A DNA stretch of 64,000 nt from an uncultured Prevotella sp. (GCA_934215545.1 CAKQAD010000004.1:18401-82400), one strand, 5' to 3'; shown: positions 18,135 to 27,719, counted from the first letter of the stretch. The notes: generated by a model from the sequence alone, not told the origin. A program made the numbers and translations.

Positions 18135-18698
18135 ATGAAACGAGTAAACGACATATTCTATTCGCTTCAGGGCGAAGGACGCAACATGGGGCGTGCCGCA
18201 GTGTTTGTGCGCTTTGCCGGATGCAATCTTAAATGTTCGTTTTGCGACACCGACTTCGATAGCTACGAGGAGCTCACCGATGCCGACATACTGCAGCGCA
18301 TAAGCCAGTGGCCCACACGTTTTGTGGTGCTCACCGGTGGCGAGCCATCGCTGCAGGTAGACAAGCCATTGGTTGATTTGCTCCATGCCCACGGCTACGA
18401 GATAGCCATGGAAACCAACGGCACCCACCCGATAGTCGATGGCATCGACTGGATAACGTGCTCGCCTAAGGGCAACCCCATCATCAGTCGCTGCAACGAA
18501 CTGAAGTGCATATTCACCGAAGCCACCACACATCCCGACACCCACGGCATCAGTGCCGACTATCTGTATCTGCAACCCTGCGATGTGCAGGACGCCAGCC
18601 GCAACGCAGCAATCATAAAGCGCTGCTTCGACTACATCCTTGCACATCCAGAATGGCGACTATCGCTGCAGACACACAAACTCGTAGGGTTTAAATGA
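18135..18698 (+). CDS. queE: 7-carboxy-7-deazaguanine synthase (radical SAM)
   Basis: A 187-residue radical-SAM enzyme that contracts the pterin ring to 7-carboxy-7-deazaguanine in queuosine synthesis. The cluster-binding cysteines Cys30, Cys34 and Cys37 lie in FAGCNLKCSFCDTDF, and FYSLQGEG at the N-terminus plus LTGGEP are family hallmarks. The protein is short, as are many QueE enzymes. It follows queD by 13 bp, forming a two-gene queuosine unit. The TGA stop at 18696-18698 is immediately followed by heptads of repeat R3. Confidence 0.95.
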   Translation: MKRVNDIFYSLQGEGRNMGRAAVFVRFAGCNLKCSFCDTDFDSYEELTDADILQRISQWPTRFVVLTGGEPSLQVDKPLVDLLHAHGYEIAMETNGTHPIVDGIDWITCSPKGNPIISRCNELKCIFTEATTHPDTHGISADYLYLQPCDVQDASRNAAIIKRCFDYILAHPEWRLSLQTHKLVGFK

Positions 18699-18913
18699 AT
18701 TTTGAGTTTTGAATTTTGAATTTTGAATTATTCTCGGCTTCGCCTGCGATTGTGAGTTATACAATTTTGATTTTTCGCTGTTGGCGGTTTTAGGCTGCGA
18801 ATTCATAACTCAAAACTCACAATGCGCCCACGGCGCACAACTCAAAATTCAAAATTCAAAATTCAAAACTGCAGCTCCGCTGCAACTCAAAACTCAAAAT
18901 TCAAAACTCAAAA
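18696..18913. repeat. Modular palindromic repeat, copy R3
   Basis: Left TTTTGA heptads (from 18699), hairpin CTCGGCTTCGCCTGCGA (18733-18749), core on the plus strand (18772-18803), hairpin TGCGCCCACGGCGCA (18823-18837), reverse heptads, hairpin TGCAGCTCCGCTGCA (18870-18884) and right CTCAAAA heptads that run directly into the ATG of the cardiolipin synthase gene. It spans the whole gap between queE and that gene. Confidence 0.9.
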
Positions 18914-20341
18914 ATGATATACATACACTGGATATTCTTTCTGCTTTATGCCATATTGGTTGTGAGCATCATGCTCACCGTACTTATGGACTACCGTCAG
19001 CCAGCAAAGACCATAGCCTGGGTGATGGTGCTGCTCTTTGTGCCAGTGTTTGGAGTGGTGCTCTACATATTCTTTGGTCAGAACATGCGCAAGATGCGCT
19101 TCATCTCGCAACGCTCCTTTCGGCAACTCACCAAGCGCTCGATGCTCGAATTTGCCGAACAGAAGAATCTGCATCTGCCCGAAGCACATCGCACGCTCAT
19201 ACAGCTCTTTGCCAATCAAAACCATTCCATGCCTTATAAAGACAACGAGGTGGAGATCTACACCGATGGCTATGCCTTCTTCACAGCTCTGCTCCACGCC
19301 ATTGCCAAGGCAAAGCATCACATACACCTCGACGTCTACATCTTTGCCGACGACGCCTTGGGACGCCTTGTTAGCGATGCCCTTATCAACAAGTCGCGCC
19401 AGGGTGTAGAGGTGCGTGTCATCTACGACGATGTGGGCTGTTGGCGTGTGCCCCGCCGATTTTTTGAGCGCATGCGTAGGGCTGGCATCGACGTATGCTC
19501 GTTCATGCCCGTTAAGTTTCCAGCCTTCACCAGCAAGGTGAACTATCGCAACCACCGCAAGCTGTGTGTTGTCGATGGTGTGGAAGGCTTTATCGGTGGC
19601 ATGAACATAGCCCTGCGCTACATCAAAGGCACTAAGAGCGGCATGGCATGGCGCGACACCCATGTGAGGCTTCGTGGCGCTGCCGTGTATGGCTTGCAGA
19701 ACGCTTTTCTCACCGATTGGTATTTTGTGGATCGCACATTAGTGACCAACCGCCGCTACTATCCACCCATGCCATGGCACATTAGCAATAACTGCCTGGC
19801 GCAGATAGTCACAAGCGGCCCTATAGCCCCTTGGCCCGACATAATGCAAGGCTATGTGCGGCTGCTGCTCGAAGCAAAGCAATATGTATACATTCAGACA
19901 CCTTACTTCCTGCCCACCGAGCAGGTGTTCTTTGCCATGCGCACCGCAGCCCAGTCGGGAGTCGACGTCCGGCTGATGATTCCACGCCACACCGACTCGC
20001 ACATCATCGAATGGTCGTCGGTGGCATATGTGGTGCAAGCCGCCAGCGCCGGTGTGAAAGTGAAGATGTACGACGGAGGCTTCAACCATAGCAAGCTGCT
20101 TGTCAGCGACGATTCGCTATGCTCATGCGGCTCCACCAACATCGACTTCCGCAGCTTCGAGAACAATTTCGAGGCCAACGTGTTCTTCTACGACAGAGCC
20201 ATGGCATTGCGCCTGAAGCAAGTGTTTCTCAACGACGAGACACTCTGCACCGACCTTACAGATGTGAAAGAACTGCAATATCGCCCATTCATCCAGCGCC
20301 TGATAGCATCGCTTGTGCGCCTGCTGTCGCCGCTGCTATAG
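18914..20341 (+). CDS. cls: Cardiolipin synthase (phospholipase D family)
   Basis: A 475-residue membrane enzyme that joins two phosphatidylglycerol molecules into cardiolipin. Two N-terminal hydrophobic segments (about 5-22 and 33-55) anchor it. Two HKD motifs mark the PLD active site: NHRKLCVVDG with His214 and GFIGG, and NHSKLLVSDD with His392 and GSTNIDFRSF. Length and layout match bacterial ClsA-type enzymes. The start codon lies directly on the end of repeat R3, and the TAG stop directly precedes repeat R4. Confidence 0.93.
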   Translation: MIYIHWIFFLLYAILVVSIMLTVLMDYRQPAKTIAWVMVLLFVPVFGVVLYIFFGQNMRKMRFISQRSFRQLTKRSMLEFAEQKNLHLPEAHRTLIQLFANQNHSMPYKDNEVEIYTDGYAFFTALLHAIAKAKHHIHLDVYIFADDALGRLVSDALINKSRQGVEVRVIYDDVGCWRVPRRFFERMRRAGIDVCSFMPVKFPAFTSKVNYRNHRKLCVVDGVEGFIGGMNIALRYIKGTKSGMAWRDTHVRLRGAAVYGLQNAFLTDWYFVDRTLVTNRRYYPPMPWHISNNCLAQIVTSGPIAPWPDIMQGYVRLLLEAKQYVYIQTPYFLPTEQVFFAMRTAAQSGVDVRLMIPRHTDSHIIEWSSVAYVVQAASAGVKVKMYDGGFNHSKLLVSDDSLCSCGSTNIDFRSFENNFEANVFFYDRAMALRLKQVFLNDETLCTDLTDVKELQYRPFIQRLIASLVRLLSPLL

Positions 20342-20450
20342 AATTTTGAGATGCAGCAGAGCTGCAATTTTGAGTTTTGAATTTTGAGTTTTCGCTGTTT
20401 GCGGTTTTAGGCTGCGAATTCAGAATTCAAAATTGCGCAAAGCGCACAAT
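20341..20450. repeat. Modular palindromic repeat, copy R4 (short form)
   Basis: A shorter copy: heptad, hairpin ATGCAGCAGAGCTGCA (20351-20366), heptads, core on the plus strand (20390-20420) and hairpin TGCGCAAAGCGCA (20434-20446), without a developed right arm. It begins at the stop codon of the cardiolipin synthase gene. Confidence 0.85.
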
Positions 20451-20476
20451 ATTATCAGGATAACCAATAAATATTT

Positions 20477-21655
20477 ATGCAAACATTACATTTAGATAGA
20501 TTAAAGCGTTGGCTGCCCTTGCTGGGCGTCACATTTGCTGTTTTCGTGTTCAACACCTCAGAGTTCATGCCCATCGGTCTGCTGTCCGATATAGCCCTCG
20601 ACCTGCATGTCAGTGCCCCCCGTGCCGGCATGCTCATTTCCGTTTATGCCTGGGTGGTGGCAATAATGTCGTTGCCCCTAATGCTCATGGTGTCGAAATA
20701 CAATTTGCGTGGTGTACTGCTTGCCATTGTTGGACTCTTTGTGTTGAGCCATGTGGCATCGGCAGTTGCTACTGGCTACTACACTCTGATGCTTTCGCGC
20801 ATAGGTGTGGCATGTGCCCACGCTATATTCTGGTCGATAGCACCGCCACTTGCCGTACGCACTGTGCCCGATGGAAAGCGTGCGCTTGCCCTGAGCATGG
20901 TGGCAGGCGGCTCGTCGGTGGCAATGGTGGTGGGTTTGCCATTAGGTCGTGTCATAGGCCTGTATGTGGGTTGGCGCATGGCATTCTTCTTCATAGCCGT
21001 GGTGTCTGCACTCATCTTTATTTATCTGTGCCTGGTGTTTCCACGCATGGAGAGTCGTGGCGGATTTTCTGTGCGCAAGATGCCAGCTCTGCTACGCAAT
21101 CGCACACTGCTTGGCATCTTCGTAATGTCGTTGCTTTTTGCCACTGCCCACTACACCTGCTATAGCTATATAGAGCCCTTCCTTGGCAATGTGGCAGGCA
21201 TGTCGGCTGGTGTGGTCACCGCCACACTCATAGCATTTGGTGCATCGGGCATGCTTGGCAGCATAGCCTTCGGCAAGTGGTACATGAACCATCGCTACAC
21301 CTTTGTGTTTGTTGTCACCATTGGTCCGGCAATAGCCATGCTGCTAATGCAGGCGGCAGCCCTGTGGATGGCAGCCATAGTAGCAGTGTGTGTGGTGTGG
21401 GGCGCCATGGCAACCGCCTTCAACATCGCCTTTCAAGACAACACCATACGCTACGCCCCATCTGAGGCAACATCAATAGCCATGTCGATATTCTCTGGTA
21501 TATTCAATTTGGGCATTGGCAGTGGTGCATATATCGGCGGACTGGTAGTGACACATGCCTCGTTGGCGTATGTGGGCTATGCAGGCGGATTGATAGGCTT
21601 GCTGGCAGCTGCCTATTGTGCCTTGCGACTATTTCCTAATATGAAGCGATTATGA
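20477..21655 (+). CDS. MFS efflux transporter (DHA1/sugar-efflux type)
   Basis: A 392-residue integral membrane protein with about 12 hydrophobic segments and the N-terminal signature NTSEFMPIGLLSDIA of the drug:H+ antiporter-1 branch that includes AraJ, SotB and YdhP-like exporters. Motif-like stretches GLPLGRVIGLYVGWRMAFF (end of TM5) and LSRIGVACAHAIFWS support this. Substrate unknown; the subgroup exports sugars, purine nucleosides or drugs. It stands between repeats R4 and R5 with no recognisable partner. Confidence 0.87.
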   Translation: MQTLHLDRLKRWLPLLGVTFAVFVFNTSEFMPIGLLSDIALDLHVSAPRAGMLISVYAWVVAIMSLPLMLMVSKYNLRGVLLAIVGLFVLSHVASAVATGYYTLMLSRIGVACAHAIFWSIAPPLAVRTVPDGKRALALSMVAGGSSVAMVVGLPLGRVIGLYVGWRMAFFFIAVVSALIFIYLCLVFPRMESRGGFSVRKMPALLRNRTLLGIFVMSLLFATAHYTCYSYIEPFLGNVAGMSAGVVTATLIAFGASGMLGSIAFGKWYMNHRYTFVFVVTIGPAIAMLLMQAAALWMAAIVAVCVVWGAMATAFNIAFQDNTIRYAPSEATSIAMSIFSGIFNLGIGSGAYIGGLVVTHASLAYVGYAGGLIGLLAAAYCALRLFPNMKRL

Positions 21656-21836
21656 ATTTTGAATTTTGAGTTATGAGTTTTGAGTTGTGCGCTGCGCGCA
21701 TTGTGAGTTTATAATTTTTGAGTTATGAATTCGCAGCCTAAAAACGCCAATAGAGATAATTCAAAACTGATAATTCAAAATCGCAGGCGCAGCCGAGAAT
21801 AATTCAAAACTCAAAATTCAAAATTCAAAACTCAAT
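21656..21836. repeat. Modular palindromic repeat, copy R5
   Basis: Left heptads beginning immediately after the MFS stop, hairpin GTGCGCTGCGCGCAT (21687-21701, identical to R2), core on the minus strand and partly decayed (21728-21757), hairpin TCGCAGGCGCAGCCGAG (21781-21797) and right CTCAAAA heptads. Its module order equals the first two thirds of R2. Confidence 0.9.
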
Positions 21837-21860
21837 TTAGGTAGTTAAATAATTTTTAGC

Positions 21861-21868
21861 TAAATTTG
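21861..21868 (+). promoter_or_regulatory. Putative -7 box for the YitT-family gene
   Basis: TAAATTTG matches TAnnTTTG; the leader to the ATG at 21988 would be about 113 nt. Confidence 0.5.
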
Positions 21869-21987
21869 CAAATTGTTATGTAGCATCTCATGTTTCACAT
21901 ATACTATATGTAGTGAGAGAGTCATACATCTCATCGACAAAGCAACCTGAAAATATATAAACTAACAACAATAAAACAATCATTTTT

Positions 21988-22878
21988 ATGGGAGAGTCAA
22001 AAACAACGGCGCTTCGTCAGGGCTTCAAGAATAGCTACAAAGACCTGACATTCATCACCATTGGCATATTCATGTATGCCGTAGGCTATTGTGCATTCAT
22101 ATTGCCCGAAACGGTAGTTATGGGAGGAGTGTCGGGTATATCGGCACTTTTGTTTTATGCTTTCAAAATTCCTGCAGGCACATCGATACTTGTGCTCAAC
22201 GCCACCATGCTTATCATTGCCATGCGAGCACTCACGCGTCAGTTTGTGGTTCGCACCGTGATAGGCGTGGGCATTATCTCCGTATTGGTGAGCATATTGC
22301 AGCCATTCTTCGAGCACTATCCGCTAATCACGGCAGGCGAAGACAAGTTTATGCATGTGCTCATTGGCGGTATGCTTAGCGGTGCCGGTCTTGGACTGGT
22401 GTTCTCGCACAATGGTTCCACTGGTGGCACCGACATAATCACCATGCTGCTGAACAAATACTTCAGAGTGAGCTTTGGTCGTGCCATTCAGTTTGTCGAC
22501 TGCACCATCATCTCATCGTCCTACTTTCTTTTTCACAGCACCGAAACCATAGTATATGGTGTGGTGTTCACACTTGTGGCAAGCTATGTGTGCGACTATG
22601 TGGTCAACGGCACCCGTCAGACAGTGCAGTTCCTTATTGTGTCGAAGAAGTATGCCGAGATAGCCGATGTCATCAACACCCAAGTGAAGCGAGGCGTTAC
22701 GCTTGTGGAGGGCAAGGGCTGGTATAGCAAGCAACAGGTAGACATGCTCATTGTGCTCACTCGTCGCTACGAGTCGCAAGATGTGTTCAACCTAATCAAT
22801 CAGATCGACCCCAATGCCCTCGTGTCGCAAACCGTGTGTCATGGCGTGTTTGGCGAGGGCTTCGATAAGATACAATAG
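21988..22878 (+). CDS. YitT-family membrane protein
   Basis: A 296-residue protein with five to six hydrophobic segments in the first 200 residues (glycine-rich turns GGVSGISALL and GSTGGTDIITML are typical) and a soluble C-terminal DUF2179 domain (about 215-296; ending DPNALVSQTVCHGVFGEGF). This is the YitT/DUF161 family, whose transported substrate is not established. The gene is alone between its own promoter-like box and a strong terminator. Confidence 0.9.
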   Translation: MGESKTTALRQGFKNSYKDLTFITIGIFMYAVGYCAFILPETVVMGGVSGISALLFYAFKIPAGTSILVLNATMLIIAMRALTRQFVVRTVIGVGIISVLVSILQPFFEHYPLITAGEDKFMHVLIGGMLSGAGLGLVFSHNGSTGGTDIITMLLNKYFRVSFGRAIQFVDCTIISSSYFLFHSTETIVYGVVFTLVASYVCDYVVNGTRQTVQFLIVSKKYAEIADVINTQVKRGVTLVEGKGWYSKQQVDMLIVLTRRYESQDVFNLINQIDPNALVSQTVCHGVFGEGFDKIQ

Positions 22879-22956
22879 CTTGTAAAGAACTATCGGGATT
22901 TTTTCAGTCCCGTGACATAATAATCGGGATGTTATTGCTTCAATTACCCGATGAAC

Positions 22957-23008
22957 AAAAAAACACAAGTAGATGGATGATGTAATCCATTCTACTTGTG
23001 TTTTTTTA
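22957..23008. terminator. Bidirectional terminator
   Basis: ACACAAGTAGA (from 22963) pairs with TCTACTTGTGT around a short ATGGAT...ATCCAT inner stem. The stem is flanked by seven A on the left and seven T on the right, so it can end transcripts from both the YitT gene (plus) and the M6 protease gene (minus). Confidence 0.88.
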
Positions 23009-23052
23009 TGCCAATAAATTTTGGCTTCGCTGATTTGAGTTTCTACGAAACC

Positions 23053-25872
23053 CTATTCCACTATCACCTTATAAGTAGTATGTGCAGAAGCTGTCAGAGG
23101 TGTGACAAGATAAAAGCCTGGAGCTGCATTTATAGATGTGCCTTCAGCATGCACTTTTGCTATGTGTGAGCATCCGCTTGCATCGCTGATGCTCACATTG
23201 CCCTCGAAGCCTTGCACTCTGATGGAGTGGTGCGCCCCGCTGACGCTCACATTGCAAGCCTTGGTAGCCCCATTGATGCCGGCAGGCAGCACTTCGATGC
23301 TTTTTGTTAGTGGTGCGCTCTCGTTGCCGCCACGATAGTAGCTGGCAATGCCAATGTTATGGTTGCCTGCAGGCAGATCGGTTATGAAGCACTCCCTTGC
23401 TGTGGTGCGGCACATCAGTTTGCTGTCCACATACACCGAGTAAGCAAGTGGAAAGCAAAGGTCCTTATCGGCATCGTAGTAGTTGTTGTCGCCATCTTCG
23501 TAATCTTCGCCCTTTGTTGTCGGCACCACGGTGGCAGCCACATAGAAGTTGCCATTGGCAGGAGTATATGGTTCGAACTTGCCATTGTTAAGCAAGCAGT
23601 TGCCTCTGCCGTCAGTGAGCAAATCTTGCTGCATTGCCACGCTCACAGCTCCACTTTTGCTTGTACAGTTCACCGCCAGCCAATACGTTTTGTCTTTCTT
23701 TATTTCTACGGGCTGTGTCAGTTTCAGTTCGCGGCGTTGTCCGCTGGCAAACTCCTTTGCGCTGCGTTCCGACACCAGCTTCATGTCGGTGCCATCGGCA
23801 TTGCCTTCCCACACATGCAGCTTCACCGTCATGTCCGATGGACCTTGTGCTGGCAGAAAAGCCATCTTTGTTATTGTTCCGCCCACAAAAGTGCGGAGGT
23901 CGTCGGGAGTGTACATATTGGCATATTCCACTTTGCTCTGTGCCACCTCTGTAGTTGCCATGTTGCCTCCGAAGATGTCGGCACGTGTCAGGCTATTGTT
24001 GGTGGTCCATGCCAGTTGGGTGCCATTGGCGTCGTTGTCGCCCACTGTTATGTCGTTAACGAAGTTGGCAGGCACCATAGTTCGTGTAGCCACTGTGTGC
24101 GATAGCAGTCCGTCGGCATAAGCCACATCCACCTTATACACCAGTTTTACGCCCCCCGTAGGCTCATCGTCGGTATATGTAGTAGTTGTAGAACTACCAA
24201 TTTTCGTGTCGTTGCGATAAATGTTGTAGTGGTCGATGCTGTTGCCTTCAGGCTTGTTCCATGTCAGCGTTATATTTCCGTTTTTTGCCACCGCCTTCAG
24301 CTCACTTGGCTTTGCCGGCTCATCGAGTTGTTTAAAGTCGAAGCCGATGCAGCCATTGCTCTCGCTGATATTTGTCAGAGCCCGATAGGCATATCGTCCG
24401 TCGGTAGAGTGTGTCGACGGATACGTCTTGTCGCTCAGCTCCGTGTGACCATATTCGCCAGGGAATGGTGCGGCGCCACTATTCACGCTGCCATACGACG
24501 CTGTAGAGTTGTCGGGGTCGGCGCCAGCGTCGGCACACACCGTGTATATGCCCTGTGGATGAGTGGCGTTGATATTATTGGATTTCAGTTTGCTGCCAAT
24601 AATATTCTCGTTGACATGATACACCACCAGTCCGTGTCCTGGCAGTGATGCATCGAAGGTGCCCGTGTTCTGTCGGTTTTCCATTATGAAGTATTCGCCC
24701 GGTGTACCCGTTTCCATGCGGTAGCACGTCGGGCTTTTGTCGGCTGCGGGCATATTGCTCACCGTTTGGCTTTTGTCGAGCACTGCAGGCGACATCCATC
24801 CCCACACACACTTCTGCCAGGCATTGATGCCAGTGGGGCGGTTGCCATACGATCCCGACCATGCTCCGCTTCCGAGCAAGTCCCACACGCCAGTGCCACA
24901 ATATTCTCCTCCCGACTGCGAGTAGTCGGTGTCGTAGAAGTCGGGTGCCCCAAGTGCATGTCCGAACTCATGGCATATCACTCCAATGTTTGTTATCTGT
25001 CCGCCACTTGTAAGCACTTCGGGCTCTATGGTGTATCGTCGCAGCTCCACACCTCCAAACTTCTGTCCGTATATGATGTCGCTGTGCGACCATATATCCG
25101 CAGCATTGCCCGACACCTCTTGTCCGGCACCCTGGTGCACCACGCACAATCCATCGATTATGCCATCGCCATCGTTGTCGAACTGCTTCATGTCGAGCGT
25201 CTGGCTTGCTATTGTCAGCGCATCGAATATAATCTGCTTGGCCCCTTCGGCGCCGTATGCCGCCTTTGTTTTAGGCAGCGTTATCCAATCGGTCACGCTC
25301 ACATCGATGTCGAGCAGTCCATACGACTGTTCGAGATAATAGTCGCGAAACGACCCAATGCCTCCGTAGCCCTTTTGGTTCATCATGTTGTGAAAATCCT
25401 GCTGTGTGTACTTGGTCTTAGTGTCGCTAAAGTTCACCAGCAGCATCAGCAGTTTGTGTTTGCCTTTGGCAGGGAATGTGCCATCGATCAGAAACTCCTG
25501 CTCGGCGTTGGCAGCCGCCTTAGCCCTCTGCATCTGTTTCTCCGAGAAGCGCAGCCGAGGCTTCAGCCCTATGGCTTTAGCCTCTGTCGTCGACCCGTTG
25601 AAGCGCATGTTGGAGCAAGCGATGTTGCCCTTGCCATCGGCCTTTGCGAATGTCCAATACCCCTCATTGTCGTGCAGCAAGGTGTAGCCATCGGTAGTTT
25701 CAGCCCAATGCATGCGCTCGTCGCCTTTCAGGCATATCGTTATGCGCGTGCCATCGGGCTGTGTCAGAGCTATAGGCTTCGGATAAGCCGGCATGCCATT
25801 GGCCCCCGCTGTGCTGCCAGCGAGAGCCGCTGCCACCAGCCAAGCCCTTGATTTAATATAGTTTGCTATCAT
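23053..25872 (-). CDS. Secreted M6-family metalloprotease with T9SS sorting tail
   Basis: A 939-residue protein with a signal peptide (about 1-27), an N-terminal propeptide-like region, and an M6 (immune inhibitor A-like) catalytic domain with zinc motif HEFGHALGAPDFYD (His301, Glu302, His305). A fibronectin type III module follows (KPSELKAVAKNGNITLTWNK), then a jelly-roll-like region, and a C-terminal segment ending GFYLVTP...YKVIVE that resembles the type A T9SS sorting domain. It is therefore expected at the cell surface or outside. The start is only 2 bp after the stop of the upstream PKD-protein gene, so the two are co-transcribed. Confidence 0.9.
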   Translation of the reverse strand: MIANYIKSRAWLVAAALAGSTAGANGMPAYPKPIALTQPDGTRITICLKGDERMHWAETTDGYTLLHDNEGYWTFAKADGKGNIACSNMRFNGSTTEAKAIGLKPRLRFSEKQMQRAKAAANAEQEFLIDGTFPAKGKHKLLMLLVNFSDTKTKYTQQDFHNMMNQKGYGGIGSFRDYYLEQSYGLLDIDVSVTDWITLPKTKAAYGAEGAKQIIFDALTIASQTLDMKQFDNDGDGIIDGLCVVHQGAGQEVSGNAADIWSHSDIIYGQKFGGVELRRYTIEPEVLTSGGQITNIGVICHEFGHALGAPDFYDTDYSQSGGEYCGTGVWDLLGSGAWSGSYGNRPTGINAWQKCVWGWMSPAVLDKSQTVSNMPAADKSPTCYRMETGTPGEYFIMENRQNTGTFDASLPGHGLVVYHVNENIIGSKLKSNNINATHPQGIYTVCADAGADPDNSTASYGSVNSGAAPFPGEYGHTELSDKTYPSTHSTDGRYAYRALTNISESNGCIGFDFKQLDEPAKPSELKAVAKNGNITLTWNKPEGNSIDHYNIYRNDTKIGSSTTTTYTDDEPTGGVKLVYKVDVAYADGLLSHTVATRTMVPANFVNDITVGDNDANGTQLAWTTNNSLTRADIFGGNMATTEVAQSKVEYANMYTPDDLRTFVGGTITKMAFLPAQGPSDMTVKLHVWEGNADGTDMKLVSERSAKEFASGQRRELKLTQPVEIKKDKTYWLAVNCTSKSGAVSVAMQQDLLTDGRGNCLLNNGKFEPYTPANGNFYVAATVVPTTKGEDYEDGDNNYYDADKDLCFPLAYSVYVDSKLMCRTTARECFITDLPAGNHNIGIASYYRGGNESAPLTKSIEVLPAGINGATKACNVSVSGAHHSIRVQGFEGNVSISDASGCSHIAKVHAEGTSINAAPGFYLVTPLTASAHTTYKVIVE

Positions 25873-25874
25873 TC

Positions 25875-27719
25875 CTATCTCTTTAATATTTTCTGTGTTC
25901 CGGCAGCCGTCTTTACGATATACACCCCAGCAGGCAGAGACTCCACATTAAAGCTTGTGCTCTGTGCTGCAGCCTTTGTCGTAGCAACGACAGCCCCTGA
26001 AAGGTTGTATAGTGTCACGTTTTCGCCCTGTGTGGTGCCGCTCACCCACAGAGTACCATCAACGATGCGTGTGGCAAACGCCACTTTGCCATCGCTGGTG
26101 AGCGCTATGGCGCTCTCGCCATTGTTCTTTACATTCATCCACACCACCAGGTTCAGTCCGGTGCCAGCTAATGATGCGTCGAGGTTGTCGACGGGATAGT
26201 ATCCACCATCAGGAGTCAGCGTGCACTCTTCGGGCACGGCGGTAGGTTGCACATAAAGCGTTGTCTGGTTAGAGCGGTGGTTGATGCCACCGAATCCCAC
26301 ACATGTGCGCGACAGGTTTGCATCGTTCTCTGTTATCCACAAATCCTCAGGAAACTCGAAAGCCAAATAGAATGTGCCATGCGCAGTGATAGGCTTGGCA
26401 AATTTTATCATTCTCATTTCTGCTATGCCCAGTCCTGTTGTTCCGAAAGCCCCCATCATAGTGGTTTGATACGAACCATACACATTGTCGAGGTCGGGGC
26501 GTCCGTTTTTGTCGCCATACACCACCACCTTGAATGGCTTTGTTATTTCGGTGTTGTAGCACCTGCTGCTGATGTTGTAGTAGCACAGATAGAAATTAGC
26601 CGATGTTATGGTATAGTCGAAATCGTCGGGCAGATCGAATTTCTGTGCAAAGTGCGTATAGTAGTGGTTGACGCCCGTCACCCAGTCGGCGCCCGTATCG
26701 GTGCTGAACGCCTTCATGTCGCTTCGCGAAGTCAGTGCATCCTGCTTCGGGTTAGCTGTAGATATCGGCATCTGTGTAGCATCGTCGACGGCGTCAACGC
26801 TCACCGTCTCGGTGTAAGTGCTCGTACCCTTGTCGCTGGTAGCGGTGAGCTGAATTGTGTAGTCGCCATTTTTATTGAATTTGAATTTAGGGTTAGCTTC
26901 AGTAGATGTTATATCCATTGGCCCGCCTACCTTCCACAGGAAGTTGTCGGCATCGGTCGACTGATTGACCATCTGCACCTCAGCTCTTGAGAAATACACC
27001 ATGTGGCTATTCATAAGATTGAAGTGTCCGCCGAAAGAGAATGCTGCCCTTGGTCGGTTTTTCAATCCCTCGGCAGTGATGTTAAACAAGTCGATAGCCA
27101 CCTCGCCGGCAATGGCATCGTTGCCGCTAAGTGCAAACGAGAAGCAGTAGTAGCCAGTGCTCTCCGGGCTATACTTAACCGTCTTCAGCTCCCATCCACT
27201 ATTGTGATAGCCTTCAAGAGCGAGCAGCGACGAGTGTAGCTCGGCATCCTGCTCCGTGCCCACAGTAAAGTCGAAGTTGCTCACCCTTCCGTAGGTGGTG
27301 TTACCCGGCATATACAGATAAAATGAGATGCTATATTCCATGCCCTTCTCCAAGTGGAAGAACGGTGTGTACAGTCGGTCGTCGCGACTCACGGAGCTCT
27401 CAGGCGCTATGACATACCATTTGCCATCTTTGGCAGTGAGCCCATCCATGTTGCTTGTAACGAAAGGCGCACTACCCGTGGCAAGCCATCCGTTTGGCAC
27501 AAATGTAGTACCATCGTAGTCGTTGTTTTCGTTGTCGAACGATTGTGAGTAAGGCAAGTCGCACACCACGCCATCGGGCAGTTCTTCGTTAGTCTCATCG
27601 CCATCAGTTGTAGCCAGACGATTTGTTTGCAGCCAACTGTTGGCACTAGCACTTGTTGCCGACACTGCCATGGCAAGCGCCAGCGACACAAATAAAGATG
27701 TAGATATTCGCATAAGCAA
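25875..27719 (-). CDS. Secreted PKD-domain, choice-of-anchor protein with T9SS sorting tail
   Basis: A 614-residue protein with a signal peptide (about 1-26). Residues about 50-210 resemble a choice-of-anchor J/MAM-like carbohydrate- or surface-binding jelly roll (PYSQSFDNE, DDRLYTPFFHLEKGMEYSIS). A PKD-type domain follows (about 225-310, NFLWKVGG...FNKNGDYTIQLTAT), then a second beta-rich part, and a T9SS type A tail (YNLSGAVVATT...LPAGVYIVKT). No catalytic motif is visible, so it is probably an adhesin or an accessory to the M6 protease encoded 2 bp downstream. A promoter-like box lies at 27889-27896. Confidence 0.82.
   Translation of the reverse strand: MLMRISTSLFVSLALAMAVSATSASANSWLQTNRLATTDGDETNEELPDGVVCDLPYSQSFDNENNDYDGTTFVPNGWLATGSAPFVTSNMDGLTAKDGKWYVIAPESSVSRDDRLYTPFFHLEKGMEYSISFYLYMPGNTTYGRVSNFDFTVGTEQDAELHSSLLALEGYHNSGWELKTVKYSPESTGYYCFSFALSGNDAIAGEVAIDLFNITAEGLKNRPRAAFSFGGHFNLMNSHMVYFSRAEVQMVNQSTDADNFLWKVGGPMDITSTEANPKFKFNKNGDYTIQLTATSDKGTSTYTETVSVDAVDDATQMPISTANPKQDALTSRSDMKAFSTDTGADWVTGVNHYYTHFAQKFDLPDDFDYTITSANFYLCYYNISSRCYNTEITKPFKVVVYGDKNGRPDLDNVYGSYQTTMMGAFGTTGLGIAEMRMIKFAKPITAHGTFYLAFEFPEDLWITENDANLSRTCVGFGGINHRSNQTTLYVQPTAVPEECTLTPDGGYYPVDNLDASLAGTGLNLVVWMNVKNNGESAIALTSDGKVAFATRIVDGTLWVSGTTQGENVTLYNLSGAVVATTKAAAQSTSFNVESLPAGVYIVKTAAGTQKILKR

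Noticed and set aside
18781-19239. Plus-strand open frame of 152 codons beginning in repeat R3
   Set aside because: It reads the stop-free strand of the heptads and then runs out of frame through the cardiolipin synthase gene; no independent gene evidence.
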